Under the pieces are notes generated by a model. It was not told where the DNA came from. It ran no database searches and saw only the letters and a program-made list of their open reading frames with translations. From assembly GCA_020062665.1 (NCBI GenBank), contig JAGUVW010000022.1, positions 62,001 to 126,000 of the forward strand: a stretch of 64,000 nt of DNA, given 5' to 3'. Origin of the DNA: Pseudomonadales bacterium (GTDB taxonomy: Bacteria; Pseudomonadota; Gammaproteobacteria; Pseudomonadales; Ketobacteraceae). Of this stretch, positions 1-8,488 are shown piece by piece (positions within the stretch are counted from its first letter, which is position 1; each line of letters opens with the position of its first letter). The position numbers and the translations under genes are program-made.

Positions 1-423
1 GGTGATGGGCGTACCCTGCGCATCCTTGAGCGGAATCTTCGCCAGGATTTCGTAGTCGATGCCGTCGCCACGCAGTTTGGTTTTCAGCGCGATCTTGTAA
101 ATGGTGGGGGTGAAATCCGGCTGTGGGAATACTTTGCCCAGATCGTCAGCGCCGCAGAAACCTTCGATGCCGATGACGGCCAGGGTTTCATTGCAGGCGA
201 TGTTGGGGCCGCGATCGGTGACGGTCCAGAACACGTTGGCCGGATCGCCGGGGCGATGGTAGGCGCCGCTGCCGAAGCCGGTGGACAGATTTAGCGTCTT
301 GCCGCCGTCGAAGCTGACGCTGCCGAGCGAATCGGTAATCTGGACTTCGCCGGAATGCAGTTTGCAGCCCGCCAGCGTGCCTGCGGCCATGGCGAGGATG
401 ATGGCCTTGCGCAGTGTACTCAT
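1..423 (-). CDS. Esterase-like phytase-family lipoprotein (3' part beyond window)
   Basis: The gene reads leftward from ATG at 423 and runs off the window, so only about 141 N-terminal residues are visible. Residues 1-20 form a lipoprotein signal with lipobox LAGC (MSTLRKAIILAMAAGTLAGC), predicting a lipid-anchored envelope protein. The stretch FWTVTDRGPNIACNE and the later YKIALK segment resemble the start of the 'esterase-like activity of phytase' beta-propeller family. A second, full-length member of that family lies at 50184-51593. The RBS GGGGGAA sits a few bases before the ATG. The substrate cannot be inferred; family members are annotated only by weak homology to phytases and esterases. 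Confidence 0.7.
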   Translation of the reverse strand, partial: MSTLRKAIILAMAAGTLAGCKLHSGEVQITDSLGSVSFDGGKTLNLSTGFGSGAYHRPGDPANVFWTVTDRGPNIACNETLAVIGIEGFCGADDLGKVFPQPDFTPTIYKIALKTKLRGDGIDYEILAKIPLKDAQGTPIT

Positions 424-535
424 GGTGTTCCCCCAAATCAGGATGATCGAATTTTTGTGCAGGGGGCAGCGTATGACGGGAACGTGACAGGTTTATGAAT
501 TGGCTGGAAATTCGGCGCCGAATAAAAACGGCAGA

Positions 536-571
536 CACGAAAAAGCCGGCGCTCTTTACAGCAGCCGGCTT
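536..571 (-). terminator. Rho-independent terminator of dcd
   Basis: An 8-bp inverted repeat (AAGCCGGC at 543-550, GCCGGCTT at 564-571) has a 13-base loop. Read on the minus strand it is followed by a run of T. It lies about 30 bases beyond the dcd stop, in the direction of dcd transcription. Confidence 0.85.
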
Positions 572-600
572 GAAGTGGATCGTGGCGACAGAAAAACGGT

Positions 601-1167
601 TCAGGTCTTCGGCAACGTCACACCGGTCTGGCCCTGATACTTGCCGCCGCGATCCCGGTAGGAAGTCTCGCAGGGTTCATCAGACTGCAGGAACAGCATC
701 TGCGCCACGCCTTCGTTGGCGTAGATTTTCGCCGGCAGCGTGGTGGTGTTGGAGAATTCCAGGGTCACATGGCCTTCCCACTCCGGCTCCAGCGGTGTCA
801 CGTTGACGATGATGCCGCAGCGGGCGTAGGTGGATTTGCCCAGGCAGATGGTCAGCACGTCGCGGGGAATGCGGAAATATTCCACCGTGCGCGCCAGGGC
901 AAACGAGTTGGGGGGAATGATGCAGACATCGCTTTCGATGTCCACGAAGCTCTTGTCCGAGAAGTCCTTGGGATCGACGGTGGCGGAATGGATGTTGGTG
1001 AACACCTTGAATTCCCGCGAACAGCGCACGTCGTAACCGTAGCTGGACGTGCCATAGGAAATGATGCGCTGGCCGTTGACGGTGCGCACCTGGCCCGGCT
1101 CGAAGGGCTCGATCATGCCGTGTTCTTGCGCCATGCGGCGGATCCAGCGATCGGACTTGATGGACAT
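601..1167 (-). CDS. dcd: dCTP deaminase
   Basis: Deaminates dCTP to dUTP in pyrimidine deoxynucleotide synthesis (dTMP supply); cytosolic, trimeric in the family. The 188-aa product matches the normal length. Visible family motifs are TSSYGYDVR (about residues 40-48), GKSTYARCG (110-118) and [18 protein letters not shown] (about 123-140), which contains the catalytic glutamate of the LEPxWEGH block. The open frame extends 35 codons further upstream, but the family start is [13 protein letters not shown] at 1167. The gene is single and ends in a strong terminator. In Pseudomonas it also neighbours apbC and metG, which supports orthology. Confidence 0.97.
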   Translation of the reverse strand: MSIKSDRWIRRMAQEHGMIEPFEPGQVRTVNGQRIISYGTSSYGYDVRCSREFKVFTNIHSATVDPKDFSDKSFVDIESDVCIIPPNSFALARTVEYFRIPRDVLTICLGKSTYARCGIIVNVTPLEPEWEGHVTLEFSNTTTLPAKIYANEGVAQMLFLQSDEPCETSYRDRGGKYQGQTGVTLPKT

Positions 1168-1255
1168 CGGATTCAGACTCCCCGGAAATGGAAGGGCGCA
1201 TGATACAGGGTTTTGGCGCTGGCCAGAACCCCGCCCGCCCAGGGGAAACACCGGT

Positions 1256-1834
1256 TCAGCCGGCTTTGGCACCCAATTCCCCTGCCCTGGCCAGCCAACG
1301 CTGACGCTGCGCCTCCTCCGCCTTGATCACGGGCCCAAACAGATGGTGGCGCACCGGTTTGAAGCCGCAGAACGCCAGGGTGGCGGTATCCAGCTGTCGC
1401 ACCGCCGGCGCGCCCTGAAACAGGCGGAAATACCAGGGCGGCGTGTCCAGTGTCAGCAACAAGGTGGCGGTGCGGCCCTTCAGCAGCTGGTCGGGCCAGG
1501 TCTGTCCTTTTTCATAGCGGAACGCAAAACCCGGCAGAAAGGTGCGGTCGATCAGCCCTTTCAGCCGCGCCGGAATCGCGCCCCACCACACCGGTGCCAC
1601 CAGCACCAGATGCTCTGCCCACAGCAGCGCCTGCTGGAACGCCTGCAGATCCGGTTCCAGGGATCGGTTACGGTCGTAGCCCTCCGGCAGATCGCTGTCG
1701 AACTGCAGTTGAGCCAACGCCATTTGCTGAACCTCATGCTGCTGGCTTGCCTCCGTCGCATAGGCCGCCGCCAGACTCGCACACAGGCTGTTCTGCTTGG
1801 GATTGCCGTTCAGAATCAGGATACGTTTGCCCAT
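1256..1834 (-). CDS. NAD(P)H-dependent flavodoxin-fold oxidoreductase
   Basis: A 192-aa protein of the Flavodoxin_2 / NAD(P)H quinone reductase family. The N-terminus [20 protein letters not shown] is the FMN phosphate-binding loop. The central [20 protein letters not shown] (about residues 83-102) is the family's conserved W-W-x-x-P-A-x-L-K-G-x-x-D-R block. It probably reduces quinones or related electrophiles with NAD(P)H in the cytosol. It lies just downstream of a MerR-type regulator on the same strand (57-bp gap), so redox or electrophile control by that regulator is a reasonable guess. Which member of the family (MdaB, KefF or other) cannot be decided. Confidence 0.85.
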   Translation of the reverse strand: MGKRILILNGNPKQNSLCASLAAAYATEASQQHEVQQMALAQLQFDSDLPEGYDRNRSLEPDLQAFQQALLWAEHLVLVAPVWWGAIPARLKGLIDRTFLPGFAFRYEKGQTWPDQLLKGRTATLLLTLDTPPWYFRLFQGAPAVRQLDTATLAFCGFKPVRHHLFGPVIKAEEAQRQRWLARAGELGAKAG

Positions 1835-1891
1835 TGCCTACTCCTCGCATTGATTGCGACGGGAGTATGCACTCTGCCCTGCAGGGGAGAG

Positions 1892-2257
1892 TCAACCCGC
1901 CGTTTTCTGCAGGCTGGGGCAGGTTTCCATTTCGGCGATGCAGGCGTCGATGCGGGCGAGCTGATCTTCCAGCGCCTGGATCTCGCCGCGAAGGCGGGCT
2001 TTGTGCTGCTCCAGGAAATCCACCACCCGCCGCCAGTCCACCTGGCCGTCGGCCCAATGAATCAGATCTTTCAGGCCGGCAATGGACAGGCCCAGGGCGC
2101 GGGCCTGTTTGATCAGCAGCAGGATCTCGACGCTGGTGTCGTCGTAACGGCGGTAGCGTCCGGCACGGGGCGGCGCCGGAATCAGGCCCACGCTTTCGTA
2201 GAAGCGGATGGCCTTCACCGACAACCCGGTCTTGCGCGCGACGCCACCGATAAACAT
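1892..2257 (-). CDS. MerR-family transcriptional regulator
   Basis: A 121-aa DNA-binding regulator. The N-terminal winged helix-turn-helix is clear (MFIGGVARKTGLSVKAIRFY, then ESVGLIPAPPRAGRYRRYD), followed by the long dimerisation helix (EQHKARLRGEIQALEDQLARI) and a short C-terminus ending CPSLQKTAG. A longer open frame exists, but the MerR fold begins at ATG 2257, 10 bases after the apbC stop, so it is probably co-transcribed with apbC. Only one cysteine (near the C-terminus, within ETCPSLQ) is visible, so a CueR/ZntR-type metal site is not evident. The effector is unknown; the oxidoreductase downstream is a possible target. Confidence 0.85.
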   Translation of the reverse strand: MFIGGVARKTGLSVKAIRFYESVGLIPAPPRAGRYRRYDDTSVEILLLIKQARALGLSIAGLKDLIHWADGQVDWRRVVDFLEQHKARLRGEIQALEDQLARIDACIAEMETCPSLQKTAG

Positions 2258-2267
2258 GAGGGGCCGC

Positions 2268-3359
2268 TCAGTCGTTGTGAATGCTGATTTTGGGGAAGGC
2301 GGTGCCAGCCTGACGGGCCATGCGCGCCAGTTGCCCCGCCGCCAGCCGGGCGACCCTGCGATAGATGCCGGCGATTTCACCGTCCGGGTCGGCCGCCACC
2401 GTGGGCTTGCCGCCGTCGGCCTGTTCCCGGATCGACAGCGCCAGCGGCAGGCTGCCCAGCACCGATACACCATATTGCTTTGCCATTTTTTCACCGCCAC
2501 CGGCGCCGAAGATGTGTTCCTGATGGCCGCAGTTGCTGCAGATGTGAATGGCCATGTTCTCGACGATGCCCAGCACCGGCACGTTCACCTTGCGGAACAT
2601 TTCCACGCCTTTTTTCGCATCCAGCAGAGCGATGTCCTGGGGCGTGGTGACAATCACCGCGCCAGACACCGGCACCTGTTGCGCCAGGGTCAGCTGGATA
2701 TCGCCAGTGCCGGGGGGCATGTCCACCACCAGGTAATCCAGGTCGGCCCAGATGGTCTGCTTCAACAATTGTTGCAGCGCGCCGCTGGCCATGGGGCCAC
2801 GCCACACCATGGGGGTCTTTTCATCTGCCAGATAACCCATGGACATGGACTGCAGGCCCAGCGCCTCGATGGGCAGGAAGAAACTCTGCTGGTGCACCTC
2901 GGGCTTGGTGCCTTCCGGCACGCCCAGCAGGGTGGGCACGCTGGGGCCGTAAATGTCAGCATCCAGAATGCCGACGCGGGCACCGTCTGCCGCCAGGGCC
3001 AGGGCCAGATTGGCCGCCGTGGTGGACTTGCCCACCCCGCCCTTGCCCGACGCCACCGCCAGAATGTTACGCACCTTACCCGCGCCTTCCAGCAGCTTGC
3101 TCAGGGCTGGTTTCACCTTCCATTCCAGTTTCAGGTTGACCTTGGCCGCACCCAGATTGGTAAACAGCGGGGCCAGTTCCGCTCTCAGCTGCTCTTTCAC
3201 ACCATTGATCGGATAACCGAAAAGCAGGCCCAGGTTCAGGGTGTCGCCGCTGATGGAGACTTCGGTCAGATCCACCACATCCACCAGGGTCTGGCGGGAC
3301 ACCGGATCGGGCTGGCTGGCAAGGATGCGGCTGACCTGTTCGTGCAACTGGGAATTCAT
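2268..3359 (-). CDS. apbC: Iron-sulfur cluster carrier protein ApbC/Mrp
   Basis: A P-loop NTPase that binds and transfers Fe-S clusters to apo-proteins in the cytosol. The 363-aa protein has the N-terminal DUF59/MIP18-like domain (residues 1-85), the deviant Walker A GKGGVGKST (about 105-113), the switch DADIYGPS (133-140), and the C-terminal cluster-binding CxxC in ICSNCG (Cys274, Cys277). The start MNSQLHEQV at 3359 has a GGAG upstream and was preferred to an in-frame upstream codon. It is divergent from metG, separated by the zip-dps operon. An IscR type-1-like palindrome lies 65-90 bp upstream, suggesting control by Fe-S status. Confidence 0.95.
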   Translation of the reverse strand: MNSQLHEQVSRILASQPDPVSRQTLVDVVDLTEVSISGDTLNLGLLFGYPINGVKEQLRAELAPLFTNLGAAKVNLKLEWKVKPALSKLLEGAGKVRNILAVASGKGGVGKSTTAANLALALAADGARVGILDADIYGPSVPTLLGVPEGTKPEVHQQSFFLPIEALGLQSMSMGYLADEKTPMVWRGPMASGALQQLLKQTIWADLDYLVVDMPPGTGDIQLTLAQQVPVSGAVIVTTPQDIALLDAKKGVEMFRKVNVPVLGIVENMAIHICSNCGHQEHIFGAGGGEKMAKQYGVSVLGSLPLALSIREQADGGKPTVAADPDGEIAGIYRRVARLAAGQLARMARQAGTAFPKISIHND

Positions 3360-3423
3360 GGGGACTGCTCCATGGGGTTCAGGAATGAATGAGGGCAATT
3401 CAGAAGCGCGATGCTAAACGAAA

Positions 3424-3448
3424 ATATCCGACTAAAGTAGTCGGAATG
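3424..3448. promoter_or_regulatory. IscR type-1-like operator upstream of apbC
   Basis: A palindrome with core CCGACTAAAGTAGTCGG is flanked by ATAT on one side. Its layout, YYGACT-5 bases-AGTCRR, fits the IscR type 1 consensus with few mismatches. It lies upstream of the Fe-S carrier gene apbC, which fits IscR control. No binding evidence is available. Confidence 0.6.
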
Positions 3449-3515
3449 CGTGCAAAGGCAGGCCATCAGCGGGACGGGGCCACCCCGGCCAGGGCGTCCC
3501 GTGACGGCAGCAGGC

Positions 3516-4022
3516 TTACTCTTCCAGCAGACTGCGCAGCATCCAGGCGGTTTTCTCGTGAATTTCCAGACGCTGGGTCAGCACATCCGCCGTGGGCTGG
3601 TCGTTGGCTTCTTCCACCAGCGGGAAAATATTGCGGGCGGTGCGGGCGGTGGCCTCCTGCGCCGCCACCAGATGCCGCACCATGTCCATCGCCGACGGCA
3701 CGCCCTCCACTTCCTTGATCGACGCCAGCTTCACGAACTCCTTGTAGGTACCCGGCGCCGGGTGGCCCAGGGCGCGAATCCGCTCGGCGATGATGTCCAG
3801 CGCATTCCACTGCTCGGTGTACTGGGTCATGAACATGTTGTGCAGACTGTTGAACATCGGGCCCTTAACATTCCAGTGGAAATTGTGGGTCATCAGATAG
3901 AGCGTGTAGCTATCTGCCAGCAGAGCGGACAGGCCGTCGGCGATTTTCTTGCGGGCGGAATCGCTGATGCCGATGTCGATGCGGGTGCCTTTGGTGGGTT
4001 TTTTCGCTTTCTTTTCTTTCAT
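3516..4022 (-). CDS. Dps/ferritin-like DNA-protection protein
   Basis: A 168-aa four-helix-bundle protein of the Dps family, which stores iron, detoxifies peroxide and may bind DNA. A lysine-rich N-tail (MKEKKAKKPTKG) is followed by the ferroxidase helices: HNFHWNVKGPMFNSLH (His49 and His61) and LDIIAERIRALG (Asp76, Glu80). The carboxylate usually found four residues after the second His appears to be Met65 (LHNMFMTQ), an unusual change at the inter-subunit iron site. The RBS AGGAG is 6 bases before ATG. It lies 23 bp downstream of a ZIP metal permease, probably one operon. Confidence 0.9.
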   Translation of the reverse strand: MKEKKAKKPTKGTRIDIGISDSARKKIADGLSALLADSYTLYLMTHNFHWNVKGPMFNSLHNMFMTQYTEQWNALDIIAERIRALGHPAPGTYKEFVKLASIKEVEGVPSAMDMVRHLVAAQEATARTARNIFPLVEEANDQPTADVLTQRLEIHEKTAWMLRSLLEE

Positions 4023-4045
4023 GACGAACTCCTCTTGCGTGGGAT

Positions 4046-4969
4046 TCAGCCCAGGGTGGTGTCGAGCACCATCATCAGGGCAAAGCCGATCATCAACCCA
4101 ATGGTCGCGGTGGTTTGATGGCCGTTACGGTGCGTTTCGGGAATCACTTCGTGGGAAACAACGAACAGCATGGCACCGGCCGCCAACCCCAGCCCCACCG
4201 GATAGGCCAGCGCCATACCGCTGGAAAGCCCGACGCCCAGCAGCGCACCGATGGGTTCGAGCACGCCACTGAGGCCCGCCACCAGCACCGCCAGCACAGC
4301 AGAATAGCCAGCTGCGCGAATCGCCAGGGCCACCGCCAGCCCCTCGGGAATATCCTGCAGCGCGATCGCCGTGGTGAGCGGCAGACCCACCGACATGTCA
4401 CCCTGGGAAAAACTCACGCCGATGGCCATGCCTTCGGGCAGGTTGTGCAACGCGATGGCAAACACGAACAGCCAGATGCGGGTGCAGGCCTGATAACCGG
4501 GGCCGCAGGGGCCGGTCTTTTCATGTTCGTGGGGTGTGAACTGATCCAGGCCGAGCATCAGCAGCACGCCCAGCGCCATGCCCGCCACCACGGCAGCGGC
4601 ACCCAGCGGCTTGCTGCCCAGGATCGATTCCCCAGCATCCAGCCCCGGCAACAACAGCGAAAACGCGCTGGCCGCCAGCATCATTCCTGCGGCGAATCCC
4701 AGCAGGCTGTCTTCCACCCGCTGCGGCAATCCTTTCAACACCAGTGCTGGCAGCGCACCCAGCGCCGTGGCCGCAAATCCGGCCGCGCCACCGAGCAACG
4801 CCAACTGCAGACCCACCGGCGCCTGCCCCGCCACGATCTGCCCGATGCTCTGGCCCAGCAGAAACACCACCGCCAGCAGCGCCAGTCCCAGCCCGATGGC
4901 CGCAGGCAAATGTTCCCGCACATGACTGCGCAGCGCATCCATCCAGTGGGCAGAAACGGCTGTAGACAT
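4046..4969 (-). CDS. ZIP-family metal permease
   Basis: A 307-aa inner-membrane transporter of the ZIP family (zinc or other divalent cations). Eight hydrophobic segments are visible. The metal-site signatures are HNLPEGMAIG in TM4, QDIPEGLAVAL in TM5 and VSHEVIPE further on. A variable cytoplasmic loop has FTPHEHEKTGPCGPG. The start MSTAVSAHWMD at 4969 has GGGAG 9 bases upstream; an in-frame codon 7 residues earlier is less well placed. It is first in an operon with the Dps gene, suggesting linked metal uptake and storage. Direction and metal cannot be told from sequence. Confidence 0.9.
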   Translation of the reverse strand: MSTAVSAHWMDALRSHVREHLPAAIGLGLALLAVVFLLGQSIGQIVAGQAPVGLQLALLGGAAGFAATALGALPALVLKGLPQRVEDSLLGFAAGMMLAASAFSLLLPGLDAGESILGSKPLGAAAVVAGMALGVLLMLGLDQFTPHEHEKTGPCGPGYQACTRIWLFVFAIALHNLPEGMAIGVSFSQGDMSVGLPLTTAIALQDIPEGLAVALAIRAAGYSAVLAVLVAGLSGVLEPIGALLGVGLSSGMALAYPVGLGLAAGAMLFVVSHEVIPETHRNGHQTTATIGLMIGFALMMVLDTTLG

Positions 4970-5005
4970 GAATTCGAACTCCCGACGCAACTTCGCTGAG
5001 GGTTC

Positions 5006-5034
5006 AGTTAAAGTAACCTTCGACGTCGTGTCAA
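5006..5034 (-). promoter_or_regulatory. Sigma70-type promoter of the zip-dps operon
   Basis: On the minus strand TTGACA (5029-5034) and TTAACT (5006-5011) are separated by 17 bases, about 40 bases upstream of the ZIP start codon. The -35 is perfect and the -10 has 4 of 6 consensus bases. Confidence 0.6.
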
Positions 5035-5172
5035 TTGAAAGAAATCAATGAAATCAACAATGAAAGACTATCAGCCCAGCGCCGGACGGGGCGCGCTTTA
5101 TGGAATCCCCCTGTCAATAGCGATATAGTTAGCGCCTTTCCGCCACCCCCTAGCGAGCCTGTCCGAACCCCC

Positions 5173-7206
5173 ATGACTGCAGCAGCCAAACGCAAGATCC
5201 TCGTCACCAGCGCCCTGCCCTACGCCAACGGACCCATCCACCTGGGGCACATGCTGGAATACATCCAGACCGACATCTGGGTGCGCTTCCAGAAACTGCG
5301 CGGGCACACCTGCACCTACGTCTGCGCCGACGACGCCCACGGCACCGCAATCATGTTGAAGGCCGAACAGCTGGGCCGCACGCCGGAACAACAGATCGCC
5401 GTGGTAAAGGCCGAACACGAACGGGATTTCGCCGCGTTTCTGGTGGGCTTCGACAACTACTATTCGACCCACTCGGAAGAGAACCGCCGCCTGTCGAACC
5501 TGATCTACGAACGCAACCGCGACAAGGGCTTCATCGTCACCCGCGAGATCACCCAGCTGTTCGACCCGGAAAAACAGATGTTCCTGGCGGACCGTTTCGT
5601 CAAAGGCACCTGCCCCAAGTGCGGCAAGGAAGACCAGTACGGCGACAACTGCGAAGCCTGCGGTGCCACCTACGCCGCCCACGAACTGAAAAATCCGCGC
5701 TCCACCATTTCCGGCGCCACACCGGTGCTGAAAGCCAACACGCAACTGTTCTTCGACCTGCCGCAATTTGCCGGCATGCTGAAGGAGTGGACCCGCTCCG
5801 GCCGCCTGCAGGAAGGCATCGCCAACAAGCTGGCGGAATGGCTGGAAGCCGGCCTGCAGCAGTGGGACATTTCCCGCGAGGCGCCCTATTTCGGCTTCGA
5901 AATTCCGGATCATCCGGGCAAGTATTTTTATGTCTGGCTGGATGCGCCCATCGGCTACATGGCCAGTTTCGAAAACCTGTGCGCGCGCCGCAGCGACCTC
6001 AAGTTCGATGACTACTGGGCGAAGGATTCGTCCGCCGAGCTGTATCACTTCATCGGCAAGGACATCATCAATTTCCACGGCCTGTTCTGGCCCGCCATGC
6101 TGACCGGCGCGGATTTCCGCACGCCCACGGCGATTTTCTCCCACGGCTTCGTCACCGTGAACGGCGCGAAAATGTCGAAATCCCGCGGCACCTTCATCAA
6201 GGCGGAAACCTACCTGCGCCACCTGAATCCGGAGTACCTGCGCTACTACTTCGCGGCGAAACTGAGCGGGCACATCGACGACATCGACCTGAACCTGGAA
6301 GATTTCGCCCAGCGCGTGAATGCGGATCTGGTGAACAAGGTGGTGAACATTGCCAGCCGTTCCGCCGGTTTCATTGCCAAACAGGGTGGTCGCCTGTCCA
6401 CCCACAACGCGGAAGCCGATCTGCTGGCCGACGCCCAGGGCAAGGCCGCGCAGATCGCGGAATTCTACGAACAGCGCGAGTTCGGCAAGGCCATGCGCGA
6501 AATCATGGCGATTGCCGACAAGGCCAACCAGTACATCGACGAGAAGGCTCCCTGGGCGCTGGCGAAACAGGCCGGCAAGGAACAGGAGGTGCTGGACGTC
6601 TGCACCGTGGGCATCAACCTGTTCCGCCTGCTGGTGCTGTACCTGAAACCGGTGCTGCCCAAACTGGCCGAACAGACCGAAGCCTTCCTCAACGTGCCCG
6701 CCTTCCACTGGGAAGATTGCAACAATCTGCTGCTGGGCCATGCCATCAACCCGTTCAAACCCCTGATGCAGCGAGTGGACATGAAACAGATCGACGCGGT
6801 GCTGGAAGAAGGCAAGGCGGAAGCCGCCGCCGAAGCACCCGCCAAACCGAAAACCGCGCTGGACGAAGACCCGGTTTCCCCCGTGATCAGTTACGACGAC
6901 TTTGCCAAAATTGACCTTCGCGTGGCGAAGATTGTCGCTGCCGGTCATGTGGCGGGCGCGGACAAGCTGTTACAGTTGACCCTCGATATCGGCGGCGAAA
7001 CCCGTAACGTTTTTGCGGGCATCAAGTCGGCCTATCAGCCGGAAGATCTGGTGGGGCGCCTCATCGTGATGGTGGCCAACCTGGCACCGCGCAAGATGAA
7101 GTTCGGCATGTCCGAAGGCATGGTGCTGGCGGCAGGCCCTGGCGGCAGCGACATTTTCATCCTGTCCCCCGACACTGGCGCCCAACCTGGCATGCGAGTG
7201 AAATAG
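5173..7206 (+). CDS. metG: Methionyl-tRNA synthetase
   Basis: Charges initiator and elongator tRNA-Met with methionine. The 677-aa protein has the Rossmann catalytic domain with class I signature HLGH (residues 23-26), a zinc knuckle [18 protein letters not shown] (about 147-164), the KMSKS loop (about 334), an anticodon-binding domain and a C-terminal EMAP/Trbp111-like tRNA-binding dimerisation domain (from about 576, [15 protein letters not shown]), i.e. the long E. coli-type enzyme. An open frame extends 46 codons upstream from a TTG, but the family begins at [20 protein letters not shown]. Its position upstream of rnf and opposite apbC is as in Pseudomonas. Confidence 0.98.
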   Translation: MTAAAKRKILVTSALPYANGPIHLGHMLEYIQTDIWVRFQKLRGHTCTYVCADDAHGTAIMLKAEQLGRTPEQQIAVVKAEHERDFAAFLVGFDNYYSTHSEENRRLSNLIYERNRDKGFIVTREITQLFDPEKQMFLADRFVKGTCPKCGKEDQYGDNCEACGATYAAHELKNPRSTISGATPVLKANTQLFFDLPQFAGMLKEWTRSGRLQEGIANKLAEWLEAGLQQWDISREAPYFGFEIPDHPGKYFYVWLDAPIGYMASFENLCARRSDLKFDDYWAKDSSAELYHFIGKDIINFHGLFWPAMLTGADFRTPTAIFSHGFVTVNGAKMSKSRGTFIKAETYLRHLNPEYLRYYFAAKLSGHIDDIDLNLEDFAQRVNADLVNKVVNIASRSAGFIAKQGGRLSTHNAEADLLADAQGKAAQIAEFYEQREFGKAMREIMAIADKANQYIDEKAPWALAKQAGKEQEVLDVCTVGINLFRLLVLYLKPVLPKLAEQTEAFLNVPAFHWEDCNNLLLGHAINPFKPLMQRVDMKQIDAVLEEGKAEAAAEAPAKPKTALDEDPVSPVISYDDFAKIDLRVAKIVAAGHVAGADKLLQLTLDIGGETRNVFAGIKSAYQPEDLVGRLIVMVANLAPRKMKFGMSEGMVLAAGPGGSDIFILSPDTGAQPGMRVK

Positions 7207-7295
7207 GATCCCGGTGACCGCCCGGTTCATGTTAAAATGCGCGCCCATTTCACACGGGTTACTCCGTAGCGGGTCATTCTGAAAAGGTTTCTGCG

Positions 7296-7880
7296 ATGCC
7301 TGAATTTCTGCTGGTATTGATCAGCACCATTCTGGTGAACAATTTCGTGCTGGTGCAGTTTCTGGGACTGTGCCCGTTCATGGGCGTGTCCAACAAACTG
7401 GAAACCGCCATGGGCATGTCCCTGGCCACCACCTTTGTGCTGACCCTGTCGTCGGTGCTCAGCTATCTCACCTACACCTACATCCTGCTGCCGCTGGATG
7501 TGGAATACCTGAAAACCATTTCCTTCATCCTGGTGATCGCCGTCACCGTGCAGTTCACCGAGATGGTGATGCGCAAGACCAGCCCTCTGCTTTATCGCGT
7601 GCTGGGTATTTTCCTGCCGCTGATCACCACCAACTGCGCCGTGCTGGGCGTGGCGCTGCTGACCGTCAAGAAAGGTATCGACAGCTTCCTGTACGCTTTT
7701 CTTTACGGCTTCGGCGGTGCGCTGGGGTTTTCCCTGGTGCTGGTGCTGTTCGCCGCCATGCGTGAACGCATTCTGGTGTCCGACGTTCCCACTCCCTTCA
7801 AGGGCGCATCCATCGGCATGATCACCGCCGGTTTGATGTCCCTGGCCTTCATGGGCTTTTCCGGCCTGATCAAGATCTGA
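7296..7880 (+). CDS. rnfA: Electron transport complex subunit RnfA/RsxA
   Basis: A 194-aa integral membrane subunit of the Rnf/Rsx complex, which couples electron transfer between ferredoxin and NAD to ion movement or reduces SoxR. Six hydrophobic helices are visible; the segment [18 protein letters not shown] and the later [12 protein letters not shown] carry the paired cysteines that in RnfA/RnfE bind a membrane [2Fe-2S] cluster. It is the first gene of a six-gene operon (A-B-C-D-G-E). The RBS AAAGG precedes the ATG. RnfE downstream is its paralogue. Confidence 0.97.
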   Translation: MPEFLLVLISTILVNNFVLVQFLGLCPFMGVSNKLETAMGMSLATTFVLTLSSVLSYLTYTYILLPLDVEYLKTISFILVIAVTVQFTEMVMRKTSPLLYRVLGIFLPLITTNCAVLGVALLTVKKGIDSFLYAFLYGFGGALGFSLVLVLFAAMRERILVSDVPTPFKGASIGMITAGLMSLAFMGFSGLIKI

Positions 7881-7891
7881 CGGGGCGCAGT

Positions 7892-8488
7892 ATGGATGTA
7901 TTGACCAACAATCTGGGAGCTGTCACTGCACTGGTGGCCATGGCCCTTGTCTTCGGCGCCCTGCTGGGGTTTGCCGCCGTGAAATTCAAAGTGGAAGGCA
8001 ATCCCATCGTCGAGCAGATCGATGCCCTGCTGCCGCAAACCCAGTGCGGCCAGTGTGGCCATCCCGGCTGTCGCCCCTATGCAGAGGGCATGGCTGCCGG
8101 GGAAGAAATCAACAAGTGCGTGCCCGGCGGCGAAGACACCATTCGTGCGCTGGCGGATCTGCTGGGCCGTGAATTCGTGCCGCTCGACGAAGAATACGGC
8201 CAGGAAAAAGAACACAAGATGGTGGCCTACATCCGCGAGGACGAGTGCATCGGCTGCACCAAGTGCATCCAGGCCTGCCCCATGGACGCCATCCTCGGCG
8301 CCGCCAAACAGATGCACACTGTGATCGTGGATGAATGCACCGGCTGCGATCTGTGCGTGGAGCCTTGCCCGGTGAGCTGCATCGACATGGTGCCGGTGAA
8401 AGTCACGCCGCAAAGCTGGATCTGGCAGCCTCCGCAGGGCATCGGCGCCCGCCCCGGCAACCTGATTCCGGTGAGGAACCTGGCATGA
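7892..8488 (+). CDS. rnfB: Electron transport complex Fe-S subunit RnfB/RsxB
   Basis: A 198-aa ferredoxin-like subunit that feeds electrons into the Rnf complex. An N-terminal membrane anchor (residues about 7-30) is followed by a four-cysteine 4Fe-4S domain ([19 protein letters not shown]) and two ferredoxin clusters with motifs [12 protein letters not shown] and [12 protein letters not shown]. It starts 12 bp after rnfA and overlaps rnfC by four bases (ATGA), so the two are translationally coupled. Confidence 0.97.
   Translation: MDVLTNNLGAVTALVAMALVFGALLGFAAVKFKVEGNPIVEQIDALLPQTQCGQCGHPGCRPYAEGMAAGEEINKCVPGGEDTIRALADLLGREFVPLDEEYGQEKEHKMVAYIREDECIGCTKCIQACPMDAILGAAKQMHTVIVDECTGCDLCVEPCPVSCIDMVPVKVTPQSWIWQPPQGIGARPGNLIPVRNLA

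Noticed and set aside
5098-6948. Long minus-strand open frame opposite metG (616 codons)
   Set aside because: It is the shadow of a strongly conserved metG on the other strand; its composition shows no family and no own RBS.
7207-7295. Strong promoter of rnf
   Set aside because: Only a TTAAAAT-like element; no matching -35, so no promoter is called.
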